Numbered from the stretch's first letter, positions 17,566 to 26,797 are shown. The stretch is DNA of 64,000 nucleotides from Xanthomonas nasturtii (GCF_001660815.1 NZ_LYMI01000045.1:1-64000), one strand, 5' to 3'. Notes: generated by a model not told the origin, from the letters alone. Program-made: numbers and translations.

Positions 17566-19234
17566 ATGACCCAGTTCGTTGCCACCGAAGCGCTGCCCGG
17601 CCGCAACCCGGACCTGCTCGATCAGGTCCGCGAAGTGGTGCTGGTGCCGCTGGCCGATGCCTTCATCGGTGTGCAGGACGCGCTGGCCGAGGCGTTGTTC
17701 CGGCTGGCGGCCGATGCCGGCGTGGGGCAGAACGCTTTCATGGAAGCGATCCAGGCCTTGCGCCAGCAGCGCGAGCCGATCACTGCGCGCTTTCGCGGGC
17801 ATCTGGCCAAGGCGTGGCAGGGGCTGGAATCCGCGCGCCCGCTGTCGGCCGAGCGCACCCTGGCACGCGGTGCCGCCGGCCTGACCCTGCTACCGGAGCA
17901 GGACCTGGACGTGCGCCTGGCGGTGCGCAATCTGGCCGGCGCCCTGCAGCATCAATGGCGGCCGGAGCTGATGCGGCTCAACCGATATCTGGGTTTCATC
18001 GCCGGTGGGCTGCGCATCGACGGCGACAGCAATCCGTTCGGGCCGGAGCATCTGGGCGTGGCGCTGTACGAGGCGTTCCAGGGCGTGATCCTGGCCCCCA
18101 AGGTGTATCTGGCGGTGATCAAGGTCTGCGAGCAGCAGCTGATGGCGCGTGTGGGGCAGCGCTATGGCGAGCTGGAACAGGCGCTGGCCCAGCTCGCACG
18201 GCTGCGCGAGCTGCCACAGGCACGCCAGCGTCAACGCGGCATTCCGTGCCAGGACGACGCCGCAAGCGACCACAGCACCGAGGCGCCGGACTGGATCGCG
18301 CGCTTCTTCGCCGACTGGTCGGGCGGGCAGGGGACATTGGCGGGTGTGCAGGTCATCGGCCTGCATCTGCGCAGCGACCGCGAGGTGCTGCCGGCCGGCC
18401 TGCAAACGCAGCCTGCTCGGCCAGTTGCGGGTGTCGATGGCCAAGCTGGCGATGCTCGACGGCTATCTGTTCGTGCGCGACGGCCATCCGGCGCGGCGCC
18501 TGCTCAACCTGCTGGTCGACGCCTGCGACGGTAACGGCGGCGAAATCGCTGCCGAATAGGTCCTGCTGGCCCAGGTCGCGGCAGCTGTGGACACCGTGGT
18601 GCGCGAGTTCGATGAGCAACGTTCAGTATTTTTGGCGCTGGAACCCGAGTTTGGCGCCAGCTATGAGCAGTACCGGCGCCGGGTCGAGATTGCCGAGCGG
18701 CGTGCCAACGAATTGCAGCGCGCCGAAGAACGCCGCGAGCGTGCGCGCGGCATCGAGCGCAGGCGCTGTCCGAGCGCTTGGCGCGCGGGCCGTTGCCGCC
18801 GGTGGTGGAACACTTCCTGAGCCGCGTATGGCACCCCTGCGTCCAGCAGGCCGCGTTGCGCGGACGGCGCCGGCCCGACGTTGGATGCAGTGTTGGCGCT
18901 CGGCGATGCAGTGCTGCTGCAATGCACTCCCGCGTGCAGCGATAGCGCGCATCACCGCAGATTTTTTCCGGGTCATGGCGATTGGCACCAGCCCGGATTT
19001 CATCGACCGCCAGGGCCGCGTGCAGCCGGCAAACTGTCGTGGATCAGCCCGATCTCCGGGCGTTTGATGTTCGTCAACCGGCGCGGCGGGCGGTTGTGCA
19101 TTTCCTCGCCGGACGGACTCGCGATGATGGTCTGGCTGGACCGGCTGCGCCTGCATCGCGACGACGACGCTTTTTGCAGCGCGATGCAGGGTGTGGTGGC
19201 CGGTCTGGACGCGCCCGCCAAGCTGAAGGCTTAA
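17566..19234 (+). pseudogene. Decayed DUF1631-family gene
   Basis: A degenerate paralogue of the intact gene 19456-21804. From 17566 an ATG opens a frame whose first 230 codons align with the intact protein (RLAVRNLA, NPFGPEHLGVALYEAF against NPIGPEHLGVAIHEAF). Near 18390-18420 the similarity jumps to the next frame (LDGYLFVRDGHPARRLLNLL against LDRKMFVQKTHPARRLLNSL). That frame is closed by TAG at 18557-18559, yet homology continues beyond it (RRRVEIAERRANE). A further shift lies near 18765, and the C-terminal part (PISGRLMFVNRRGGRLC) resumes near 19030. A large central segment is missing: about 1.67 kb against 2.35 kb. It cannot make a full product; an N-terminal fragment of about 320 residues is possible. 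Confidence 0.88.
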
Positions 19235-19455
19235 CCCCTGCAGGCCGATAATGCCGTCTGGCAAGCTCCACCGCGGCGTTGCGAGCTAGGATGGCCGCTT
19301 GAACGCAAACCCTGGGCGGTCACGAGTAAAGTGAGTATTGCGTCACGCTTAACAAACGAGCGAACCGCCTACCATGCGAAGGCGGAATTTGGGGCCGCGT
19401 CTGTTTTTTCTCGTTCGAAAATTTTCACGCCTGCAGAGGCGGGGAGCCTTTGCGC

Positions 19456-21804
19456 ATGACTTTTCAGCCCAGTCCGTCGGGACACCCGGGCCGTGACCAA
19501 CGCTTGCTCGAACAGGCGTACGACGCGTTCGTGCCCGCGCTCGCGCAGGTATTCGCTGCTGCAGTTGCGCATTTCGACGATGTGCTGTTCGACCGTGCCG
19601 AATCCGCAGGCGCGTCGCAGTTGCTGTTTCTCGATGGCATGCGCGAATTGCGCCGCAAGCGCGAAGACGTCGCCAGCCAATTCCGCCAACAGCTGGACGA
19701 CGGCTGGCAGGCGCTGTTGCTTGGAACACCGTTGTCGGCCGAGGTGGTGCTGGCCGGCGACATGGGCACCGGCCCGCTGAGTCTGGTGCCCGAGCACGTG
19801 CTCGAATCGCGGTTGGCGGTGCGCAACCTTGCCACCGTGCTGCTGCGCGACTTCAAGCAGGTGCTGGCGCGTGTCGACCGCCGCCTGGGCTGGGTTGCCG
19901 GCGGCCTTGAGTTGGTGGCCGACACCAACCCGATCGGCCCGGAACATCTGGGCGTGGCGATCCACGAAGCCTTCGCCACCTGCGACCTGGCGCCGGAAGT
20001 GCGGCTGGTGCTGATCAAGCTGTGCGAGCGCGACCTGGCCGAGCCGATCGGCAAGTTGTATGCGCGTCTGGACGAAACCCTGGCCAAGGCCGGCGTGATG
20101 CCGGAAATTTCGCAGCCCAAGCGCCCGCCGCCGCGCACGCAGCCTCGTGGCGACACACCCGAAGAGCGCGCGCAGGCCGACGCCCGCGGCGGCAGTGCCG
20201 AGATGGGCGGCGACGATCAGAACGATCAATACGCGCCAGCCTGGGCCAATCGCTTCCTGGACCGCTGGGCGCACAGCCGCGGGCGCATGCAGGCCGCCGC
20301 GCAACGCGGCCATGCCGATGGAGGTGGCGGCATGGAAGGCGAGGCCGATCATCCGGGCGGTAGCCAGGGCATGCTGCTGGATGCCCTGCATGAGTTGTTG
20401 CAGCAGACCCGTAGCGTGCGCGACAGCACGGCCTCGGCTGCGTCGGTGGCGGTGGGCCAGCAACGCCCGTTGAGCCAGCGCGAAATGATGTCGGTGCTGT
20501 CGCTGCTGCAGGCCACGCCCAGCGCAACGCTGCAAGCGGCAATCGGCGACGACGACGAGTCGCTCGCGCAACGGCTGAAGAACGAGGTGTTGTCCAGCGC
20601 CACGCGGCTGGGCGTGGACCCGGCCACCGCAAAACTCGACCCGATGGATGAAGATGCCATCGACCTGGTCGGCATGCTGTTCGATGTGATGCTGGACGAG
20701 CGCGACCTGGAAAATCGGTCGCGCGAAATGATCGGCCGTCTGGTGGTGCCGTTCGTCAAGGTGGCGTTGCTGGATCGCAAGATGTTCGTGCAGAAGACCC
20801 ACCCGGCGCGGCGTCTGCTCAACTCGCTGGCCGAAGCCTGCGAAGGCAACAACGGCGACAGCGCGGCCGAGCGTGTGCTGATGGGCAAGGTCGAAGAAAT
20901 CGTCGACCGCCTGGTGGCCGAGTTCAACGAAAACCTGGCGATCTTCCTGACCCTGGAAGAAGAGTTCCGCGACTTCCTGTCGCAACATCGGCGCCGTGTG
21001 GAAATTGCCGAGCGCCGCGCCACCGAAACCCAGCGTGGGCAGGAAAAGCTTGAACTGGCACGCACCCGCGCGCTGGCCGAACTGGAGCAGCGCGTGCTGG
21101 CCAGCGCGCCATTGCCCAAGGCGGTGGAAGATTTCCTGCGCCAGCCGTGGCTGCACCACCTGACCATGGCGATCCTGCGCGACGGCGACGAAGGTCCCGG
21201 CACCCTCGAGGCGCTGGTGCTGGCCGATGGCGTGCTGGAAGAACTGAGTGAGGCGCGCCGCCATATTGTTGGCAAGCCGTGGCTGCAGGTCTGGCAGCCG
21301 GCGCTGCACCGCGTGTTCGCCAGCGTGGGGTTGTACGGCGACGCGGTGGTGGTGGCGATCACTGCGCTGCACGACACCCTGCTGGCGATTGCCGAAGCGC
21401 GCCCGGAACTGGAAAAAGCCCTGCCGGAATTGCCGCAGGTCAATCTGCCCCCACCGGCCGCCGAAAGCGTCAGCGTGGTGCTGGGTGCCGAAGCGGTCGC
21501 GCAGAGCATCGACAGCGCCGACGCCGAACGTTTCCGCGCGATGGATATCGGCACCTGGCTGGATTTCGTCGACAAGGACGGCAAGGTGCAGGCCGGCAAA
21601 TTGTCGTGGGTCAGCCCGATTTCGCAGCGCTTGCTGTTCGTCAATCGGCGCGGCGTGCGTTTCTGCGTCGCCTCGCCGGAAGAGCTGGCGGTGATGGTGC
21701 GCCTGGGCCGGCTGCGCGAGCACATCAACGACGGCGCCTTCGACAGCGCGATGCAGGGCGTGATCGACCGGCTGGACCCGCTGCACAACAGCACGGTGCA
21801 CTGA
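19456..21804 (+). CDS. DUF1631 family protein (intact)
   Basis: A 782-residue cytosolic protein of the DUF1631 family, with no signal peptide or membrane segment. It is mostly helical. A conserved N-terminal half (LVPEHVLESRLAVRNLATVL, DTNPIGPEHLGVAIHEAF) is followed by a charged low-complexity linker at about 215-320, a middle helical domain (KTHPARRLLNSLAEACEGN), a probable coiled coil (about 505-545, RRRVEIAERRATETQRGQEK) and a C-terminal beta-rich tail (WLDFVDKDGKVQAGKLSWVS, LLFVNRRGVRF) that resembles a PilZ-like barrel. The biochemical role of the family is unknown to me. ATG 19456 is preferred to TTG 19450 because the GGAG box is then at normal distance. The decayed copy lies just upstream. 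Confidence 0.85.
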   Translation: MTFQPSPSGHPGRDQRLLEQAYDAFVPALAQVFAAAVAHFDDVLFDRAESAGASQLLFLDGMRELRRKREDVASQFRQQLDDGWQALLLGTPLSAEVVLAGDMGTGPLSLVPEHVLESRLAVRNLATVLLRDFKQVLARVDRRLGWVAGGLELVADTNPIGPEHLGVAIHEAFATCDLAPEVRLVLIKLCERDLAEPIGKLYARLDETLAKAGVMPEISQPKRPPPRTQPRGDTPEERAQADARGGSAEMGGDDQNDQYAPAWANRFLDRWAHSRGRMQAAAQRGHADGGGGMEGEADHPGGSQGMLLDALHELLQQTRSVRDSTASAASVAVGQQRPLSQREMMSVLSLLQATPSATLQAAIGDDDESLAQRLKNEVLSSATRLGVDPATAKLDPMDEDAIDLVGMLFDVMLDERDLENRSREMIGRLVVPFVKVALLDRKMFVQKTHPARRLLNSLAEACEGNNGDSAAERVLMGKVEEIVDRLVAEFNENLAIFLTLEEEFRDFLSQHRRRVEIAERRATETQRGQEKLELARTRALAELEQRVLASAPLPKAVEDFLRQPWLHHLTMAILRDGDEGPGTLEALVLADGVLEELSEARRHIVGKPWLQVWQPALHRVFASVGLYGDAVVVAITALHDTLLAIAEARPELEKALPELPQVNLPPPAAESVSVVLGAEAVAQSIDSADAERFRAMDIGTWLDFVDKDGKVQAGKLSWVSPISQRLLFVNRRGVRFCVASPEELAVMVRLGRLREHINDGAFDSAMQGVIDRLDPLHNSTVH

Positions 21805-21967
21805 GCGGAGGTCACTGCGCTGCAACGGCAGCGCGGTTGATCGATACAGGCACGCGCGCGCGTGCTGCATGCAGGGCAGCGCGATGCGCCTAAGCACGTC
21901 ATCGGTGCACGATCAGCACGGTCATCGCGCCACCGCAGCAACTGGCTGCGGTGGCGCCTGCGCGCCG

Positions 21968-22831
21968 TTATCGCGCTGCCGGGCCGATGAACTCCAATGC
22001 CCGCGTCATCACCGAGGCATGATCGACCAGGCGGTTATGGCCCAGGCCTTCGGTGCTGAACAGCTGTGCGCCCGGCCACAGGGCGGCAAAGCGCGCGCCC
22101 TCGTCCCACGGCGTCTCGCGGTCGCGGCGGTCGTGGATGACCAGTGCCGGGCGATCAAACTGTGGCAGATGCGGGCTTGCGTCCAGATCGGCAAAACGCA
22201 GGCCGGTGAGCTGGAAGAGCCAGTTTTCGAACGGTGCGAATGCGGCCGGTGCGATCCTGGAGGCGCGGAACTGACGATGCGCACTGGCACCGGGTTCGAC
22301 CAGCGGCGCGATCAGCACGTAGCGCTCGGGCCGCCATGCCGGATCGTTGGAAAATACCGCCGCTGCCGCGCCGATCGAGTGCCCGATGAAGGCAGCAGGA
22401 CGACCGAAACGGCTGCCGATCTGGCCCAGCACCTGCACGAAATGCGGCATGTTGCTGATCTTGCCGCTGCTCAAACCGTGCGCGGCCTGATCGAACGCCA
22501 GCACTGCATAGCCGAGCGCGCGCAGCTGCGGCACCCATGCGGCAAAGCGCAGCCCGTAACTGGACCAGCCATGCGACAGCAGCACGTACGGCTGCTGGTT
22601 CAGGTCGCCCCACTGGTACACCGCGATGTCGAATCGGTCGATGCGCAGCGTGTGGCGCTGCATGTCGCTCAAGGTCGCCGCGGTGGCGGCCGCCTGCCGC
22701 CGCCCTGCGCTGGCAGGCGTCACGAAACGGCGCGCCAGATAGCTGCCGGTCCGGCCGGGGGCCAGGCGGCTGGCGCCGGCCAGCACACTGCGAAGTATGC
22801 GTAGACGCAGTTTGGCAATGGATGCGCTCAT
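21968..22831 (-). CDS. Alpha/beta hydrolase
   Basis: A 287-residue alpha/beta-hydrolase-fold protein. The nucleophile is Ser152 in FIGHSIGAAAAVF. The oxyanion-side motif is LLSHGWSSYGLRF (about 84-96). Asp237 (VIHDRRDRETP) and His265 (GLGHNRLVD) complete a likely triad. A positively charged N-terminal 45 residues precedes the fold. The ATG at 22831 has an AAGGA box; an in-frame start 45 bases upstream would overlap the first palindrome and is less likely. It is divergent from a TetR-family gene with two near-identical palindromes between them, so it is probably repressed by that regulator. The substrate is unknown. Confidence 0.85.
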   Translation of the reverse strand: MSASIAKLRLRILRSVLAGASRLAPGRTGSYLARRFVTPASAGRRQAAATAATLSDMQRHTLRIDRFDIAVYQWGDLNQQPYVLLSHGWSSYGLRFAAWVPQLRALGYAVLAFDQAAHGLSSGKISNMPHFVQVLGQIGSRFGRPAAFIGHSIGAAAAVFSNDPAWRPERYVLIAPLVEPGASAHRQFRASRIAPAAFAPFENWLFQLTGLRFADLDASPHLPQFDRPALVIHDRRDRETPWDEGARFAALWPGAQLFSTEGLGHNRLVDHASVMTRALEFIGPAAR

Positions 22832-22860
22832 GGGCAGGATCCTTGGAGGGGGAGGGTTAC

Positions 22861-22917
22861 ATCTTGTCGATGACAAGATTCAGCAAGTGTGCGATTGGAT
22901 CTTGTCAGCGTCAAGAT
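22861..22917. promoter_or_regulatory. Pair of palindromic operators between hydrolase and TetR genes
   Basis: Operator 1, 22861-22879: ATCTTGTC-GAT-GACAAGAT, a perfect 8-bp-arm palindrome. Operator 2, 22899-22917: ATCTTGTCAGCGTCAAGAT, which shares the same 6-bp outer arms. Both are 19 bp long and their centres are 38 bp apart. They fill the 123-bp divergent promoter region and are most likely bound by the TetR protein encoded at 22955. Confidence 0.8.
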
Positions 22918-22954
22918 TGTCTGCTCCACTGAAATCCCGAAAAACGAAGCCGCC

Positions 22955-23554
22955 ATGTCGCGTACCGATGCCCCTGCTGCCTATCACCACGGCGACCTGC
23001 CGGCCGCGTTGCGGCGTGCCGGCTGGGAACTGCTCGGCGAATCCGGCGTGCGTGGGCTGACCTTGCGCGCCTGTGCGCGGCGCGCCGGCGTCTCGCACGC
23101 GGCGCCGGCGCATCATTTCGGTTCGCTGGACGGCTTGCTGGCGGAACTGGCGGCCGACGGCTACGAACGCATGCTCGCCTGCATCCTTGCCGCCCAGCAG
23201 GAACTGGCCGACCCCTTGCTGGGCTGTGGCCTGGGCTATGTGCGGTTCGCACTCGACTACCCGCAGCAGTTCCGGCTGATGCTGGGGCTGGAGGTGGGTT
23301 CACGCAGCCTGCCGCGGCTGGTGCAGGCCAGCGACGCGGCGATGGCGAGCCTGCGCGAGACGGTGCGGACACAGTGGATGGCCCGTCACTGCCATGCCCC
23401 GGCCACGGAGGTGCTGCAGCAACGCACGCTGCTGGCCTGGAGCGCGGTGCATGGCTATGCCTCGTTGGCGATCGACCGTAAGCACATGGCGCTGTTGGCC
23501 CATGCGCCGGAGGTGGTGTTCGCGCCGCTGCTGCACGCCGTGCTCGAACCCTGA
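22955..23554 (+). CDS. TetR/AcrR family transcriptional regulator
   Basis: A 199-residue regulator. The N-terminal HTH is at about 12-58 (GDLPAALRRAGWELLGESG, then LRACARRAGVSHAAPAHHFG), followed by an all-helical ligand-binding domain (YVRFALDYPQQFRLMLGLEVG) of the WHG-associated type. The ATG at 22955 is chosen because it starts the family alignment; an upstream in-frame GTG lies inside the operator region. It should repress itself and the divergent hydrolase through the two palindromes. The ligand is unknown. Confidence 0.9.
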   Translation: MSRTDAPAAYHHGDLPAALRRAGWELLGESGVRGLTLRACARRAGVSHAAPAHHFGSLDGLLAELAADGYERMLACILAAQQELADPLLGCGLGYVRFALDYPQQFRLMLGLEVGSRSLPRLVQASDAAMASLRETVRTQWMARHCHAPATEVLQQRTLLAWSAVHGYASLAIDRKHMALLAHAPEVVFAPLLHAVLEP

Positions 23555-23684
23555 GGCACGCCGTCGCTGATCGGGCGCGGCGTGCTCCGGCGTGGCCTGC
23601 CTGACCGCTCGGCCGGTGCGCGGCCGGTGGCGGTATGCCGCTCTGCTAGCATCGCCGCCACTGGGCGCAAGACCGGAGCAACGC

Positions 23685-24776
23685 ATGGCTGTGCAGGTGC
23701 TGGTGCTGAAAGAACGGGCCGATGGCGAACGCCGCGTGGCCGCAACGCCGGAAACGGTCAAGAAGCTGGTCGCGCTTGGCGCCAGCGTGTGGATCGAGCC
23801 GGATGCCGGCCGTGCCAGCAGCATGGGCGATGCGGCCTATCTGCAGGCCGGTGCGCAGCTGGCCGGCGCACGGACGCTTGCACAGGCCGATGTTGTGGTG
23901 TGCGTGCAGGCGCCGCCGGCCGCTGTGCTGCTGCAATGCAAACCGCACACGGTGCTGATCGGCATGCTGTCGCCGGACGCAGATCCGGCGCGTGCGCAGG
24001 CGTTTGCCGCGCGCGAATTGATCGCCTTTCCACTGGAGCGTTTGCCGCGCACCACGCGTGCGCAGTCGATGGATGTGTTGAGTTCGCAGGCCGGCATGGC
24101 CGGCTACAAGGCGGTGCTGACCGCCGCGCAACTGGCGCCGCGCTTTTTCCCGATGCTGACCACCGCTGCCGGCACCATGCGCCCGTGCAAGGTGCTGGTG
24201 ATCGGCGCGGGTGTGGCCGGCCTGCAGGCGATCGCCACCGCCAGGCGGCTGGGCGCGCAGGTGGAAGGCTTCGATGTGCGCCCGGAAACGCGCGAGCAGA
24301 TCGCCTCGCTGGGCGCGCGCTTTCTGGATCTGGGCGTGAGCGCTGCCGGCGAAGGCGGCTACGCGCGCCAGCTTACCGACGACGAGCGCGCCGAACAGCA
24401 GCGCCGTCTGGCCGAGCATCTCAAAGGCGTGGACGTGGTCGTCTGCACAGCGGCCGTACCGGGCCGTCCGGCGCCGAAGATCGTGACTGTGGACATGGCG
24501 CGCGGCATGCGCGCCGGCAGCGTGATTGTGGATCTGGCGGCGGAAACCGGCGGCAATTGCGCCGCCACCCGCCCGGGCGAAACCTATGATCTCGATGGCG
24601 TGATCATCGCCGGCCCGCTCAATCTGGCCAGCCAGGGCGCAGTGCATGCCAGCGAGATGTTCGCGCGCAACGTCTACGCATTTGCTGCGCTGTTGATCAA
24701 CGACGGTGCGCTGTCGTTCGACTGGGACGATGAGTTGCTGGCCAAGACACGTTGGTCGGCGACACCGGCAGCATAG
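23685..24776 (+). CDS. pntAA: Proton-translocating NAD(P) transhydrogenase subunit alpha part 1
   Basis: A 363-residue NAD(H)-binding domain I protein of the split-type transhydrogenase. It aligns with alanine dehydrogenase/PntAA: ERRVAATPETVKKL near the N terminus, SSQAGMAGYKAVL (about 127-139), and the Rossmann motif VLVIGAGVAGLQAIATA (about 167-183). There are no membrane helices, as expected for the split form in which the membrane part is a separate gene. That gene, pntA2, lies 1.7 kb downstream beyond three opposite-strand genes. The ATG has a CGGAG box. With PntAB and PntB it couples hydride transfer from NADH to NADP+ to proton entry. Confidence 0.93.
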   Translation: MAVQVLVLKERADGERRVAATPETVKKLVALGASVWIEPDAGRASSMGDAAYLQAGAQLAGARTLAQADVVVCVQAPPAAVLLQCKPHTVLIGMLSPDADPARAQAFAARELIAFPLERLPRTTRAQSMDVLSSQAGMAGYKAVLTAAQLAPRFFPMLTTAAGTMRPCKVLVIGAGVAGLQAIATARRLGAQVEGFDVRPETREQIASLGARFLDLGVSAAGEGGYARQLTDDERAEQQRRLAEHLKGVDVVVCTAAVPGRPAPKIVTVDMARGMRAGSVIVDLAAETGGNCAATRPGETYDLDGVIIAGPLNLASQGAVHASEMFARNVYAFAALLINDGALSFDWDDELLAKTRWSATPAA

Positions 24777-24816
24777 CCGCGCCGAGTCCCAGGCACCTTG
24801 CGCACTGGCGTTCTGG

Positions 24817-24881
24817 GTAGGAGCGCGGCGCGCGATGGAGCTTCATCGGGAACGCTTCATCGCGCGCCAGCGCGCTCCTAC
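24817..24881. repeat. GTAG/REP-like hairpin element
   Basis: Left arm 24817-24837 (GTAGGAGCGCGGCGCGCGATG) begins with GTAG; right arm 24858-24881 is its reverse complement except for three extra bases (CTG in the core GCGCTGGCGC). The same arms form the repeat at 14463-14522. It sits between pntAA and the convergent DUF3106 gene and may act as a bidirectional terminator. Confidence 0.8.
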
Positions 24882-24960
24882 AGCGGCCGCGCGCATGTGC
24901 TCGTGCGAGCGGGATGCATCAATGCGATGGCGTGTCGCACTTGCCGCGGCGGCACTGCCG

Positions 24961-25461
24961 TCAATCGTCGGTGGTCGGATGCTCGCGCAGCCAGGTGCTG
25001 CGTTCGGCCGGGCCCATTTTCTGCCAGCGTTGCTGCAGCTCACTGCGTTGTTGCTGGTTGAGCGTGCGCATGCGGTCGAACAAGGCCTTGGCTTCGCGGC
25101 GTTGCTCCGGACTCATGTTGCGGAAGCGGTCCATGCCGGCCTTGGCCTGCTTGCGCTGCTCGGGCGTCATGTCCAACCAGCGGCGGGCGTGCCGATACAT
25201 GCGCGGGCGTTCTTCGGGCACGTCGTTCCAGCGCTCGCGCAGCGCATCGATCAGCACCTGCCGCTGCTGCTGGGTGAGCTTGTCCCACTCGGGCATCGGC
25301 GTGTCTGCCTCGCGCGGTCCGGGTCCTCGCGGGCCGGGGCCATCCGGCGGTGGCGTTCCCGGCGGTCCGGGGGAATGGGCCTGGGCCAGCAGGGACGCGC
25401 AAGGCGCGGCGCACAGCAGCAGGGTCAACAACAGGCGGGTGGTGCGGGTCATCGTGCTCAT
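24961..25461 (-). CDS. DUF3106 domain-containing exported protein
   Basis: A 166-residue protein with an N-terminal signal segment (RLLLTLLLCAAPCASLLA, ending near residue 26). A Pro/Gly-rich linker follows, then a helical domain with repeated 'M-(S/T)-PEQR' units (WLDMTPEQRKQAK, NMSPEQRREAKAL, TLNQQQRSELQQRW). These units are characteristic of DUF3106 and resemble the Spy/CpxP-type helices. A periplasmic role is likely. Its ATG overlaps the stop of the upstream gene (ATGA). It belongs to a three-gene set with a sigma factor and a DUF3619-like protein. Confidence 0.82.
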   Translation of the reverse strand: MSTMTRTTRLLLTLLLCAAPCASLLAQAHSPGPPGTPPPDGPGPRGPGPREADTPMPEWDKLTQQQRQVLIDALRERWNDVPEERPRMYRHARRWLDMTPEQRKQAKAGMDRFRNMSPEQRREAKALFDRMRTLNQQQRSELQQRWQKMGPAERSTWLREHPTTDD

Positions 25462-25808
25462 TCCATGGCCAGGGCGGTGTCGGACCCGAGCCAGACGTAG
25501 AGGTCCGGGTTCTGGGTCAGCAGGTCGTCGGTATCGGTGGTCGCGTCGCTGCTGGCAAGCGCCTGGGTCGGCGCGGCACCCGATGGGGCGCGCTCGCTCG
25601 GGCGCAATTGCAGGCCGATGCCGATCGCCAGCAGGCCCGAGCACGCGGTCGCCAGCAACCAGTAGCCGCGCCGGCTGCGTGTGGTGGCGGCGCCATGGCG
25701 GGCCTGACGCAGGCGCGCCAAGGTCTGCGGTGCCAGGCTGGTGAGCGCGGTGGCGTGCAACTGGCGCAGCTGCGCATCGAGCTGGGCCGTGTCGTGGGAG
25801 CGGTTCAC
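25458..25808 (-). CDS. Small membrane protein next to sigma factor (DUF3619-like, possible anti-sigma)
   Basis: A 116-residue protein. The N-terminal cytosolic part (LDAQLRQLHATALTSLAPQT) precedes a single membrane helix at about 50-67 (WLLATACSGLLAIGIGL). The C-terminal part is short and acidic, ending NPDLYVWLGSDTALAME. The composition fits the DUF3619 family that accompanies ECF-type sigma factors and DUF3106 proteins in beta-proteobacteria and xanthomonads. The GTG start overlaps the sigma factor stop as GTGA. It has the shape of an anti-sigma factor but I see no zinc-binding HxxxCxxC motif, so that role is inference. Confidence 0.72.
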   Translation of the reverse strand: MNRSHDTAQLDAQLRQLHATALTSLAPQTLARLRQARHGAATTRSRRGYWLLATACSGLLAIGIGLQLRPSERAPSGAAPTQALASSDATTDTDDLLTQNPDLYVWLGSDTALAME

Positions 25809-26368
25809 AGGAAATCCTCGAACTGTTTTTGCAACGCGTCGCGCGCACGCGACAGGTGGGTTTTGACCGAGCCTTCGGAGCAGCCCATCGCCTTGGCGGT
25901 GGTGGCGACGTCCAGGTCTTCGAGCACGCGCAGGGTGAAGGCTTCGCGCTGGCGCGCCGGCAGCCTGCGCAGGGCATCGACCAGCCGTTGGTAGGCCTGT
26001 TGATGCTGTTGTTCCTCGACCGGCCCGGCGCCGGGGTCGGCCCAGTCGATGGGGCCTTCGTCGTCGGCACGCTCGGCCGGCGCCCAGAACTTCAGGCGAA
26101 ACGTGCGGCGACGCTGCAGGTCGATGATGCGGCTGCGCAGGATGCTCCAGAACAGCGGGGTCCATTCTTCGGCCGGCCGCTCACGGTAGCCCAGCAGTTT
26201 CACCATGGCGTCCTGCACGGCGTCCAGGGCATCTTCGCGGTGCCGCAGGCCGGCCTCGGCGAAACGGAACGCACGCGGGCCGATGCCGGCCAGAAATGCG
26301 TCCAGCGAAGCCGGCGCGGTCGCGGCCGGTGCGGCAGGTTGCGGATCGAAAGGGGTTCCCACCAGCAC
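25805..26368 (-). CDS. RNA polymerase sigma factor, ECF type
   Basis: A 187-residue sigma-70-family protein with region 2 (about 34-85, AEAGLRHREDALDAVQDAMV, then FWSILRSRIIDLQRRR) and region 4 (about 128-180, LPARQREAFTLRVLEDL, TAKAMGCSEGSVKTHLSRAR). Regions 1 and 3 are absent, as in ECF sigmas. GTG at 26368 is chosen for its GGAAG box 7 bp upstream; GTG at 26362 is an alternative. The gene overlaps the DUF3619-like gene. It is divergent from pntA2 across a 123-bp gap. Target promoters are unknown; its own upstream region is the first place to look. Confidence 0.85.
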   Translation of the reverse strand: MLVGTPFDPQPAAPAATAPASLDAFLAGIGPRAFRFAEAGLRHREDALDAVQDAMVKLLGYRERPAEEWTPLFWSILRSRIIDLQRRRTFRLKFWAPAERADDEGPIDWADPGAGPVEEQQHQQAYQRLVDALRRLPARQREAFTLRVLEDLDVATTAKAMGCSEGSVKTHLSRARDALQKQFEDFL

Positions 26369-26491
26369 AGCGTAGCTTCCGCGGAGACGATACGACGTCA
26401 ACGGGCGAGCGCGGATTCGGTTGACAGGCGGCTGCACGCGCGTGGCCTGGGTATGATCGGCGGGCCGCACCGGCCAGTGGAGCGAAAGACG

Positions 26492-26797
26492 ATGAGCGAC
26501 GGATTCGTAGCGCTGTACATCTTCATGCTGGCGGCCATCGCCGGCCACGTGATCATCTCGCGGGTGCCGGTGATCCTGCACACGCCGCTGATGTCCGGTT
26601 CCAACTTCATCCACGGCATCGTGCTGATCGGCGCGATGGTGGTACTGGGCCATGCCGATACCACGCTGGAAAAGGCGCTGGGATTCGTCGCCGTGGCGCT
26701 GGGTGCGGGCAATGCGGCCGGCGGCTATGTGGTGACCGAGCGGATGCTGGAGATGTTCAAGTCCAGCCGTAAGCCACCGGGCGGTGATGCGCCATGA
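26492..26797 (+). CDS. pntAB: NAD(P) transhydrogenase subunit alpha part 2 (membrane part)
   Basis: A 101-residue protein with three membrane helices (about 5-23, 44-54 and 62-80). It is the small membrane subunit of split-type proton-translocating transhydrogenase: SRVPVILHTPLMSGSNFIHG is the conserved segment. It overlaps pntB by 4 bp (ATGA). GGAG lies 8 bp before the ATG. Its natural partner pntAA is separated from it by the sigma-factor module, so it must have its own promoter in the 123-bp gap or rely on read-through against opposing transcription. Confidence 0.93.
   Translation: MSDGFVALYIFMLAAIAGHVIISRVPVILHTPLMSGSNFIHGIVLIGAMVVLGHADTTLEKALGFVAVALGAGNAAGGYVVTERMLEMFKSSRKPPGGDAP

Noticed and set aside
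18587-18820. Separate small gene within the decayed DUF1631 copy
   Set aside because: Its sequence (RRRVEIAERRANE) aligns with the middle of the intact paralogue, so it is a fragment of the pseudogene.
19369-21897. An 842-codon minus-strand open frame opposite the DUF1631 gene
   Set aside because: It mirrors the codon bias of the intact plus-strand gene and has no recognisable domain or ribosome binding site.
23592-23684. Longer N terminus for pntAA
   Set aside because: The added 31 residues precede the family start and lack a ribosome binding site; the ATG at 23685 has one.
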